Source: Fischerella sp. (GTDB lineage Bacteria; Cyanobacteriota; Cyanobacteriia; Cyanobacteriales; Nostocaceae). From it: a stretch of DNA of 5,415 nt. Under the pieces are notes generated by a model. The model did not search any database. It was not told the DNA's origin and saw only the letters and a program-made list of their open reading frames with translations. Below are positions 1-5,415 of the stretch, piece after piece. The first letter of the stretch is position 1, and every line of letters starts with the position of its first letter. The stretch lies in NCBI GenBank assembly GCA_026419705.1, contig JANZYY010000389.1, positions 1 to 5,415 of the forward strand, read 5' to 3'. The position numbers and the translations under genes were made by a program.

Positions 1-818
1 ACTATACCCAAACTACTGCACCCTGGTGCATTGCTGAGACTGAAGATTTACCGCCGCTAATATTCCTTCACTGTTTTGGTGGTGGCTCGTCTGCTTATGA
101 ATGGTCGAAAGTTTATCCTGCTTTTGCTGCTTCTCACCGTATCCTCGCGCCAGATTTAATCGGTTGGGGAGAATCTGCTCATCCGGTGTGGGATTATCAA
201 ATTAATGACTATCTGACAACTATAACAGAATTTATCAGACACACTTGTTCCCCGCCTGTGGCAGTAGTAGCATCTTCCATAACAGCTGCTTTTACAATCA
301 GGCTGGCTATTGCCCAACCTTTTTTATTCAAAGCACTGTATTTGGTTTGTCCCTCTGGTTTTGATGATTTTGGGCAAGGTGCTGGACGCAGGCTACCGCT
401 TCAGCTCATCAATACACCACTGTTGGATAATTTAATTTATGCCCTCGGTGCTGAGAATGAAATAGCAGTCAGCAACTTTTTGCGAAGTTTTCTGTTTGCC
501 AAACCTGAACGACTTTATCAAGAGATAGTAGAGGCTTATTTATTTTCTGCCCAACAGCCGAATGCCAAGTTTGCAGCGTTGGCATTTTTGCGAGGTGACC
601 TTTATTTTGATTTAAGTTTGTATATTGAACAGCTTAATATTCCCACAGTGATATTTTGGGGCGAGAAAGCACAATTTACCCCTGTAAAATTAGGGCAAAG
701 ATTGGCAAAATTGAATCCAAGGGCAATTCAAGCTTTTCATGTAATTGCAGATGCGGGAGTGTTACCACATCTGGAAATGCCAGAGGTGATAATTGGTTTG
801 TTACAACGGTATTTGTAA
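1..818 (+). CDS. alpha/beta-hydrolase-fold protein, 5' end missing, active site apparently degenerate
   Basis: The reading frame is open from base 3 to the stop at 816-818, giving 271 visible residues; the true start lies left of the window. A GTG at 186 is internal, because fold motifs precede it. Visible fold landmarks are the strand-3 loop LHCFGGGSSAYEW (residues 22-34), PDLIGWGES (50-58), the nucleophile-elbow region VVASSIT (88-94), the strand-7 motif FWGEKAQFTP and the C-terminal AGVLPHLEMPE. This order is that of epoxide-hydrolase/haloperoxidase-like alpha/beta hydrolases. Several catalytic positions depart from the family: HG becomes HC, G-x-S-x-G becomes A-S-S-I-T (Ser92 kept), the acid in WGxxD becomes Ala (about residue 223), and the GH before the final helix becomes GV. 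The frame is intact, so I infer a maintained pseudoenzyme or a hydrolase with a shifted triad, not a decayed gene. Substrate is unknown. It is about 1 kb from cmpA and probably not in that operon. Confidence 0.85.
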   Translation, partial: YTQTTAPWCIAETEDLPPLIFLHCFGGGSSAYEWSKVYPAFAASHRILAPDLIGWGESAHPVWDYQINDYLTTITEFIRHTCSPPVAVVASSITAAFTIRLAIAQPFLFKALYLVCPSGFDDFGQGAGRRLPLQLINTPLLDNLIYALGAENEIAVSNFLRSFLFAKPERLYQEIVEAYLFSAQQPNAKFAALAFLRGDLYFDLSLYIEQLNIPTVIFWGEKAQFTPVKLGQRLAKLNPRAIQAFHVIADAGVLPHLEMPEVIIGLLQRYL

Positions 819-899
819 TATTCCCGACTTCAGATTTAGTTAATTCTATTAATTGAGCTACCTAGTACTCCACCAAACCAAAATTGCTGGGTAAGTATT

Positions 900-941
900 G
901 TTTGTAGTTAGCACTGAAACGCTAAAGCGCCAACTACAAAC
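900..941. repeat. hairpin repeat downstream of the hydrolase gene
   Basis: The arms GTTTGTAGTT (900-909) and AACTACAAAC (932-941) are perfect 10-bp inverted complements around a 22-base centre. The centre contains a further GC-rich near-match (AGC/GCC, then GCTAAAGC). Palindromes of this TTTGTAGTT...AACTACAAA type are, from memory, common dispersed intergenic repeats in Nostoc-type genomes. It could also act as a transcription end for the hydrolase gene 80 bp upstream, but no T-tract follows it, so a classical intrinsic terminator is not supported. Confidence 0.6.
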
Positions 942-950
942 CCTGCAAAC

Positions 951-1187
951 TTGCTTTGGCAAACCACTAGTGCACCAACCTCTGCGTCCCTGGAGGGTTT
1001 AAAAGGCTACGATTTTACGCAAAGTGGTACTAAGTCAGTAGAAGTATTGCGTTACCTAAAATCCTTGTTTGACATTCCCCAATCTGGGTCTAAAGATTGT
1101 TCAAAGGCGATCGCACTTCTGAATCGCACTTCTGAAGAGAGAATCAGTGAAGAAAAAAGGGCGATCGCTCTTTTGCGTAAACGCTAA
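951..1187 (+). other. doubtful 78-codon ORF or gene remnant with HIP1 sites
   Basis: An open frame from a TTG to a TAA encodes 78 residues and resembles no family I recognise. There is no purine-rich ribosome site before the TTG and no in-frame ATG. The C-terminal third is largely the translation of two HIP1 octamers (1107-1114 and 1161-1168, both read as AIALL) and a tandem duplication, which argues against a maintained protein. The middle part (1000-1080, residues around KGYDFTQSGTKSVEVLRYLK) has ordinary codon choice and could be a fragment of a former gene. I consider it more likely non-coding or a remnant than a real gene. Confidence 0.2.
1111..1136. repeat. 13-bp perfect tandem duplication next to a HIP1 site
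   Basis: TCGCACTTCTGAA occurs twice head to tail (1111-1123 and 1124-1136). The first copy overlaps the HIP1 octamer GCGATCGC at 1107-1114. The unit is not a multiple of three, so any frame crossing it would have been shifted when the copy arose. It looks like a slippage duplication. Confidence 0.8.
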
Positions 1188-1601
1188 GAATTCATGCTAA
1201 GCAATGTACGCAGTTCGCTATGGCTATATAAACCATAGGAAAAAGCTCTAATTATTATAGATTTTTTCTATGCTTTGTCATTACAAATTATATTTAAGAA
1301 TCAATCAGTTTAGATGAACTTTTAAAAGCCAATTCAGATTTCCGTAAGCATAGATTTATAACAATGGCTATTATAGCCTTGGAATGATGGAATATGCTCC
1401 AAACATGCATGATTTCGTACATATAAGCATTTACTTATAAGAGTAATCCAATATTTATTTAATAATTATGTTTGCAAAATTAACCATTTTGTCTGTAAAA
1501 GCTGTAAGCTAATTTCAACGGGCTTAATGATTGTTTAATGGTTGCTTCAAAAATATATACATGGGTCTGTGTAGAAAAGTATTCAGATCTTGCACTGCTA
1601 T

Positions 1602-1693
1602 AGGCTGAGCCTCCAAATCCTCGTTACCAGATTCAACTGGTTAACGAGAAACTATTAGAGCCTTTGGCTCTCGCAATCGTAGGGCGTAGCCCT
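1602..1693. repeat. cluster of four short hairpins upstream of cmpA
   Basis: Four inverted repeats follow each other: AGGCT-G-AGCCT (1602-1612); CTCGTTACCAG (1620-1630) with CTGGTTAACGAG (1637-1648), one bulged base, loop ATTCAA; AGAGCC-TTT-GGCTCT (1657-1671); and AGGGC-GTA-GCCCT (1681-1693). From memory, units of the form AGGC(A/T)GAGCCT followed by CGTTxCCAG...CTGGxAACGAG, and GGGCGTAGCCCTTCCC, are dispersed multicopy repeats in Nostocales genomes. The cluster is therefore more likely a composite of such repeats than a dedicated RNA gene. It lies about 170 bp before cmpA and may be in its 5' leader. Confidence 0.65.
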
Positions 1694-1859
1694 TCCCGCT
1701 CAGCAGAATTTTGACAAGGGGGTTTTTCGTCGCTTTTTTTCTGAATGAGATTGGCTGACGATGACTTGTAATACATAGCGTTATCTACGCCTTAATAGTG
1801 CAAGAAACATCAAGTTTTACTTGCCAAACTTTTCATGTTTAAAAATGAAATTTAATAAC

Positions 1860-1864
1860 AGGAG
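1860..1864 (+). promoter_or_regulatory. ribosome binding site that decides the cmpA start
   Basis: AGGAG ends one base before an ATG at 1865 and six bases before a second in-frame ATG at 1871. The zero spacing to the first ATG is too short for initiation, while six bases is near ideal, so the second ATG is preferred. Confidence 0.75.
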
Positions 1865-1870
1865 ATGTTT

Positions 1871-3238
1871 ATGTCTGCATTTTTCCATCAATTTTCTCGC
1901 CGTAAGTTTTTATTAACAGCTGCAGCTTCCGCAGGTGCTGTTTTGCTCAAAGGTTGCTTGGGAAATCCACCAGAACCGGGAGGTGGTAATGCTCAAACAC
2001 AATCAGCAGTACAGCCGATTGCCAATACTAATCCCGAACAAGCACCAGAAACAAAGAGGGTGAAGTTGGGATATATTCCAATTGTTGAGTCGGCTCCTCT
2101 AATTATTGCTAAAGAAAAAGGCTTTTTTGCTAAATATGGCATGACTGATGTTGAACTTTCCAAGCAAGCTTCTTGGGGTTCAGCAAGGGATAATGTAGAA
2201 ATTGGTTCTGCTGGTGGTGGTATTGATGGCGGTCAATGGCAGATGCCAATGCCGCATTTAATCACAGAAGGTATAATCACCAAAGGCAATCAAAAAATTC
2301 CCATGTATGTTTTAGCACAGTTGAATACCCATGGGAATGGAATTGCTATTGCTAATAAACATCAAGGCAAGGGTATTAGTTTACAACTTGCTGGCGCTAA
2401 GTCTTTATTTAGTCAACTCAAATCAACCAACACACCTTTTACTGCAGCTCAAACATTTCCCGCGGTCAACCAAGATTTTTGGATTCGCTATTGGTTAGCT
2501 GCTGGTGGTATCGATCCAGATGCTGATATCAAACTGCTAACAGTCCCAGCCGCCCAAACCGTCGCCAATATGAAAACGGGGACAATGGATGCTTTTAGTA
2601 CGGGCGATCCTTGGCCCTATCGTATTGTGAAAGACAAAATTGGCTTTTTGGCAGCATTAACAGCAGAAATTTGGAAGAATCACCCTGAAGAATACTTTGC
2701 CATGAGGGCAGACTGGGTTGATAAAAATCCCAAAGCGACCAAAGCGCTTTTAAAAGGCATTATGGAAGCGCAGCAATGGTTAGATAACTTTGAGAACCGC
2801 AAAGAAGCCGCACAAATTCTAGGAGGAAGAAATTATTTCAACCTGCCAGCAGAAATTCTTGAAGGTCCATACCAAGGTCAATATGACATGGGTGATGGTC
2901 GCAAGATTGATGATAAATCAATGGCAGCGTATTACTGGAAAGATGAAAAAGGAAGCGTTTCTTATCCATATAAAAGCCATGATATGTGGTTTATCACAGA
3001 AAGCGTTCGCTGGGGTTTCTTACCAAAAGATTACTTAACGAAAGCCAAGGCATTAATTGATAAAGTTAACCGCGAAGATATTTGGAGAGAAGCTGCAAAA
3101 GAAGCAGGAATAGCCGCTGCTGACATTCCTAAAAGTACGTCTCGTGGTGTAGAAGAATTTTTTGATGGCATCAAGTTTGACCCAGAAAATCCAGAAGCAT
3201 ATTTGAAGAGTTTGAAAATCAAGAAAGTCAACGTTTAG
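1871..3238 (+). CDS. cmpA: CmpA, bicarbonate-binding lipoprotein of the BCT1 ABC importer
   Basis: CmpA captures bicarbonate in the periplasm and delivers it to the CmpB permease. The protein has 455 residues from the preferred ATG, about the normal family length. It starts with a twin-arginine signal (SRRKFLLTA, residues 9-17) and a lipobox-like LLKGC with the acylated Cys at 29, so it is probably exported and anchored to the outer face of the plasma membrane. A Pro/Gln/Asn-rich linker runs to about residue 58, then the NrtA/CmpA-type binding fold begins (LGYIPIVESAPLIIAKEKGF). Bicarbonate rather than nitrate is suggested by CmpA-type pocket residues: GGQWQMPMP (120-128), NQDFWIRYW (200-208, where NrtA has THDMWIRYW) and HPEEY (271-275, where NrtA has HPEKA, its Lys contacting nitrate). 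The comparison sequences are recalled, not searched. It is the first gene of the operon. NrtA is the main alternative and I think it unlikely. Confidence 0.93.
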   Translation: MSAFFHQFSRRKFLLTAAASAGAVLLKGCLGNPPEPGGGNAQTQSAVQPIANTNPEQAPETKRVKLGYIPIVESAPLIIAKEKGFFAKYGMTDVELSKQASWGSARDNVEIGSAGGGIDGGQWQMPMPHLITEGIITKGNQKIPMYVLAQLNTHGNGIAIANKHQGKGISLQLAGAKSLFSQLKSTNTPFTAAQTFPAVNQDFWIRYWLAAGGIDPDADIKLLTVPAAQTVANMKTGTMDAFSTGDPWPYRIVKDKIGFLAALTAEIWKNHPEEYFAMRADWVDKNPKATKALLKGIMEAQQWLDNFENRKEAAQILGGRNYFNLPAEILEGPYQGQYDMGDGRKIDDKSMAAYYWKDEKGSVSYPYKSHDMWFITESVRWGFLPKDYLTKAKALIDKVNREDIWREAAKEAGIAAADIPKSTSRGVEEFFDGIKFDPENPEAYLKSLKIKKVNV

Positions 3239-3282
3239 TTAGTAGTTATTAGCTCAAATTAACCACTAACTACTAATAACTA
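3236..3282. repeat. degenerate heptanucleotide repeats after cmpA
   Basis: Units related to TAGTTAG/TAGTTAT begin at the cmpA stop codon itself (3236-3252). Complementary units TAACCAC, TAACTAC and TAATAAC follow at 3260-3280. The arms TAGTTATTAG (3243-3252) and CTAATAACTA (3273-3282) are perfect 10-bp inverted complements. The pattern fits the short tandemly repeated repetitive sequences known from heterocystous cyanobacteria. Confidence 0.75.
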
Positions 3283-3314
3283 TTGTAGAGACGTGCTATG
3301 GCACGTCTCTACAA
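3283..3314. repeat. perfect 14-bp stem-loop between cmpA and cmpB
   Basis: TTGTAGAGACGTGC (3283-3296) and GCACGTCTCTACAA (3301-3314) pair perfectly around a 4-base loop, TATG. The GTAGAGACGTGCC-type palindrome is, from memory, a very common dispersed intergenic repeat in Nostoc-like genomes. In the operon transcript it would form a stable hairpin 45 bases after the cmpA stop. There it could protect the cmpA message from 3' decay or cause partial termination, raising binding protein over permease. No T-run follows, so full termination is unlikely. Confidence 0.85.
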
Positions 3315-3347
3315 CCACCAACTACCAACAAATAAAGGAAAATAGCA

Positions 3348-4187
3348 ATGACAGTAGCTAGCAGACGCCGTAATAATTCAAGTTTTGATAATAGCTTTAT
3401 TTCTCGCTTGCAAAAGCAGTTTCCTAACCTGATACCGCCTGTTATTGCCATACTTATCTTTTTAGTTGCGTGGCAATTATTTTCTTGGCTTCCAGGTGCA
3501 ACATTACCAGGACCGATACAGGTTATTCAAGACACTTGGATATTAATTTTGTATCCGTTTTACGACAGAGGTGGTATAGATAAAGGTTTGTTTTGGCAGA
3601 TTTGGGCAAGTTTGCAACGGGTAGCAATTAGTTACACTCTTGCGGCGATTTTGGGTGTTGCCTTAGGCATTTTAATTGGTGTGAATAAAACAATGTCCAA
3701 GGCCTTAGATCCGCTCTTTCAGTTTTTGCGAACTGTACCACCCTTGGCTTGGGTTCCTATTTCTTTGGCAGCTTTAAGACAAAACGAACCTGCAGCATTA
3801 TTCGTAATTTTCATCACAGCAATTTGGCCCATCTTGATTAACACTGCTGTAGGAGTAAAAGAAATTCCTCAAGACTACAACAACGTTGCTAAAGTTCTGC
3901 AACTTTCCAAAAGGGAGTACTTTTTCAATATCCTTATTCCTGCTGCTTTACCCTATATTTTTACAGGATTGAGAATTGCGATCGGTTTGGCTTGGTTAGC
4001 AATTATCGCCGCAGAAATTGTTATGTCCGGTATTGTCGGTATCGGCTTCTTTATCTGGGATGCTTATCAAAATAATAACGTCAGCGAAATCATCTTAGCC
4101 CTTGTCTACATTGGTGCTGTTGGTTTGCTGTTAGATAAACTGATGGCTTGGATTCAAACGCGGATTTTGCCAGCAGAACAAAAATAG
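3348..4187 (+). CDS. cmpB: CmpB, permease of the bicarbonate ABC importer
   Basis: CmpB forms the membrane channel, presumably as a dimer, that accepts bicarbonate from CmpA and is driven by CmpC/CmpD. It has 279 residues, normal for the NrtB/CmpB/SsuC-type permeases. The N-terminus is short, basic and cytoplasmic. Hydrophobic segments lie near residues 29-48, 91-112, 126-143, 147-168, 205-228 and 246-265. The cytoplasmic coupling loop (about 178-203, AKVLQLSKREYFFNILIPAA) is the EAA-type loop that contacts the ATPase, with Gln at the usual Gly position. LPGPIQVIQDTW (53-64), FLRTVPPLAWVPIS (126-139) and GIGFFIWDAYQNN (231-243) are typical of this subfamily. AAAGGA at 3334-3339, eight bases before the ATG, supports the start. 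The sequence alone cannot cleanly separate CmpB from NrtB; the CmpA upstream decides it. Confidence 0.92.
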   Translation: MTVASRRRNNSSFDNSFISRLQKQFPNLIPPVIAILIFLVAWQLFSWLPGATLPGPIQVIQDTWILILYPFYDRGGIDKGLFWQIWASLQRVAISYTLAAILGVALGILIGVNKTMSKALDPLFQFLRTVPPLAWVPISLAALRQNEPAALFVIFITAIWPILINTAVGVKEIPQDYNNVAKVLQLSKREYFFNILIPAALPYIFTGLRIAIGLAWLAIIAAEIVMSGIVGIGFFIWDAYQNNNVSEIILALVYIGAVGLLLDKLMAWIQTRILPAEQK

Positions 4188-4252
4188 TTATTAGTTGGTG
4201 GTTAGTAGTTATTAGGCAATTTCACTAACCACTAACCATTAACCACTAACAA
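4185..4252. repeat. heptanucleotide repeat arrays between cmpB and cmpC
   Basis: From the cmpB stop codon, heptamers TAGTTAT, TAGTTGG, TGGTTAG, TAGTTAT and a partial TAG run to 4215. After nine other bases, a complementary array CTAACCA, CTAACCA, TTAACCA, CTAACAA fills 4225-4252. In RNA, 4194-4205 can pair with 4225-4236 (12 pairs, one of them G-U) around a 19-base loop. The last unit overlaps the AAAGGA ribosome site of cmpC (4251-4256). The family is the same as after cmpA. Confidence 0.75.
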
Positions 4253-4266
4253 AGGACTAATGACAA

Positions 4267-5415
4267 ATGAGCGTATTCGTTGCTGTTGATCAAATTGATA
4301 AAGTTTTTAATCTCACAGGTGGCGGTCAGTACGTTGCCCTCAAAGGGATTGACCTGCAAATTAAAAAAGGAGAATTCGTTTCTCTCATTGGTCACTCTGG
4401 TTGTGGTAAATCTACATTATTAAATATGATTGCCGGTCTGGATTTACCAACAGAAGGTGTGGTCACCCTAGAAGGGAAACGCATTACTAAACCGGGACCA
4501 GACCGAATGGTAGTGTTTCAAAATTATTCTTTGTTACCTTGGCGGACAGTACGAGAAAATATTGCCTTGGCAGTAGACGCGGTGATGAAGCATTTACCTG
4601 CGGGGGAACGTCGCGCCATTGTAGAAAGACATATTGATATGGTGGGGTTGCGTCCCCATGCTGAAAAACCGCCGGCGATGTTATCAGGCGGACAAAAACA
4701 GCGAGTAGCGATCGCCCGCGCTTTAGCGATTCGCCCCAAATTACTACTATTAGACGAACCTTTCGGTGCTTTAGATGCTCTGACGCGGGGAAATCTGCAA
4801 GAACAGCTAATGCAAATCTGCGAAGAAAACGAAGTTACCGCTGTGATGGTGACGCATGATGTTGATGAAGCAGTACTGCTTTCTGACAGAATAGTCATGC
4901 TCACCAACGGTCCTGAATCAAAAATTGGTGGCATTTTGGAAGTAGATATCCCCAGACCCCGCAAACGCATGGAAGTAGTTGAACATCCCAGCTACTACAG
5001 CTTGCGGAGTGAAATGATTTACTTTCTCAACCAACAAAAACGCATCAAGAAAATTCGGGCGCGTAAAACAACGATTATCGCCAAGCACGGTTTAGAAAAA
5101 GTCAATCTCGAAATTGGCTTTGTACCTCTGACCGCCTGCGCCCCCTTAGCAATAGCAAAAGAAAAAGGCTTTTTCGCCAAACATGGCTTAGATGATGTTA
5201 ACTTAGTGCGTGAAACAAGTTGGCGTGGCATTGTTGATGGCATTACTGGTGGATATTTAGATGCTGCTCAAATGCCTTCTGGTATGCCGATGTGGTTAAC
5301 ATTGGGAGGAAATGACAACCGACCCCTACCTGTGATTACCTCCCTGACAATGACACGCAATGGTAACGCCATCACCCTAGCAAAACGCTTTTACGACCAA
5401 GGAATACAAACTGTT
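4267..5415 (+). CDS. cmpC: CmpC, ATPase fused to a CmpA/NrtA-like domain, 3' end missing
   Basis: CmpC is one of two ATPases (with CmpD) that power bicarbonate import at the inner face of the plasma membrane. 383 codons are visible of a protein usually around 650-670 residues. The N-terminal ABC domain is complete: Walker A GHSGCGKST (42-50), Q-loop Gln85, signature LSGGQ (139-143), Walker B LLLLDEP (159-165), D-loop GALD (167-170) and the switch His197 in MVTHD. A linker (about 205-278) leads to a second domain starting near residue 281 (LEIGFVPLTACAPLAIAKEK), clearly related to the CmpA encoded upstream. This fusion marks NrtC/CmpC and is absent from NrtD/CmpD. In NrtC the C-terminal domain mediates inhibition of transport; its role in CmpC is less clear. 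The start follows AAAGGA (4251-4256) by ten bases. An overlapping ATG at 4260 is in another frame and stops at once. Confidence 0.94.
   Translation, partial: MSVFVAVDQIDKVFNLTGGGQYVALKGIDLQIKKGEFVSLIGHSGCGKSTLLNMIAGLDLPTEGVVTLEGKRITKPGPDRMVVFQNYSLLPWRTVRENIALAVDAVMKHLPAGERRAIVERHIDMVGLRPHAEKPPAMLSGGQKQRVAIARALAIRPKLLLLDEPFGALDALTRGNLQEQLMQICEENEVTAVMVTHDVDEAVLLSDRIVMLTNGPESKIGGILEVDIPRPRKRMEVVEHPSYYSLRSEMIYFLNQQKRIKKIRARKTTIIAKHGLEKVNLEIGFVPLTACAPLAIAKEKGFFAKHGLDDVNLVRETSWRGIVDGITGGYLDAAQMPSGMPMWLTLGGNDNRPLPVITSLTMTRNGNAITLAKRFYDQGIQTV

Larger units (their letters stand above)
1188..1864 (+). promoter_or_regulatory. long leader/promoter region of the cmp operon
   Basis: This stretch of about 680 bp has no supportable gene. 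It must hold the cmpA promoter unless transcription starts further left. Visible small inverted repeats are CTATGG/CCATAG (1218-1223 and 1233-1238), GGCTAT/ATAGCC around a single T (1366-1378), ATAAG/CTTAT (1423-1427 and 1434-1438), the palindrome CTTATAAG (1434-1441) and TTTCAT/ATGAAA (1831-1836 and 1845-1850). A good -35-like TTGACA at 1711-1716 has only a T-run at the expected -10 distance, so I call no promoter. The CmpR consensus known for cmp operons, TTA-N7/8-TAA, is not present exactly. The closest are TTA-N9-TAA at 1524-1538 and 1781-1795. Confidence 0.5.

Noticed and set aside
186..818. Hydrolase gene starting at the GTG at 186
   Set aside because: The same frame is open to the left edge and encodes earlier fold motifs (HCFGGGSS, DLIGWGES), so 186 is internal.
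656..856. Second ORF overlapping the hydrolase 3' end
   Set aside because: It overlaps the hydrolase frame almost entirely, has no family features and no ribosome site.
1206..1434. NtcA site (GTA-N8-TAC) in the leader
   Set aside because: GTA triplets at 1206, 1417 and elsewhere have no TAC at the required distance.
1711..1740. TTGACA promoter for cmpA
   Set aside because: The -35-like hexamer is perfect, but at 17 bases spacing only a run of T is found, with no -10-like element.
1681..1740. Intrinsic terminator from the last leader hairpin plus T-run
   Set aside because: The T-run at 1734-1740 is about 40 bases from the stem, and the stem has only five pairs.
3031..3231. Minus-strand ORF inside cmpA
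   Set aside because: It is a shadow of the strongly supported CmpA frame, with no family resemblance.
3236..3347. CRISPR-like array in the cmpA-cmpB spacer
   Set aside because: Units are seven bases, degenerate and contiguous without spacers, so this is a short tandem repeat and not a CRISPR.
4524..5243. Two minus-strand ORFs (4524-4970 and 5019-5243)
   Set aside because: They lie opposite the ABC motifs of CmpC; Ser/Arg-rich low-information translations typical of antisense frames.

Overview
The window looks like chromosomal DNA from a filamentous, probably heterocyst-forming cyanobacterium (Nostoc/Anabaena-like). The grounds are the octamer GCGATCGC (HIP1) at 1107-1114, 1161-1168 and 4708-4715, AT-rich spacers with degenerate heptanucleotide repeats and dispersed hairpins, and a transporter operon type found in cyanobacteria. 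All supported genes are on the + strand.

Layout: (1) 1-818, the 3' part of an alpha/beta-hydrolase-fold gene that enters from the left. Its catalytic motifs look degenerate. (2) 819-1864, about 1 kb with no convincing gene. It holds a hairpin repeat behind the hydrolase, a doubtful short ORF with two HIP1 sites and a 13-bp tandem duplication, and a long leader with a cluster of four small hairpins at 1602-1693. (3) 1871-3238 cmpA, 3348-4187 cmpB, and 4267 to the right edge cmpC (cut off), with spacers of 109 and 79 bp. Both spacers are filled with heptanucleotide repeats, and the first also carries a perfect 14-bp stem-loop.

The three transporter genes encode an ABC importer for bicarbonate (BCT1, Cmp). 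CmpA is the Tat/lipoprotein-type binding protein, CmpB the membrane permease, and CmpC an ATPase fused to a CmpA/NrtA-like domain. The family is shared with the nitrate importer NrtABCD. The bicarbonate assignment rests on overall CmpA-like sequence and on pocket positions where CmpA and NrtA differ (NQDFWIRYW and HPEEY here; THDMWIRYW and HPEKA in NrtA, recalled from memory). The rest of cmpC and probably cmpD would lie to the right. In cyanobacteria this system is induced by low CO2 through the LysR-type regulator CmpR. I found no exact copy of the CmpR consensus TTA-N7/8-TAA in the leader.

I see no previously undescribed system. The points most worth a second look are the apparently inactive hydrolase, the repeats that begin at the stop codons of both cmpA and cmpB, the stem-loop between cmpA and cmpB, and the hairpin cluster upstream of cmpA.
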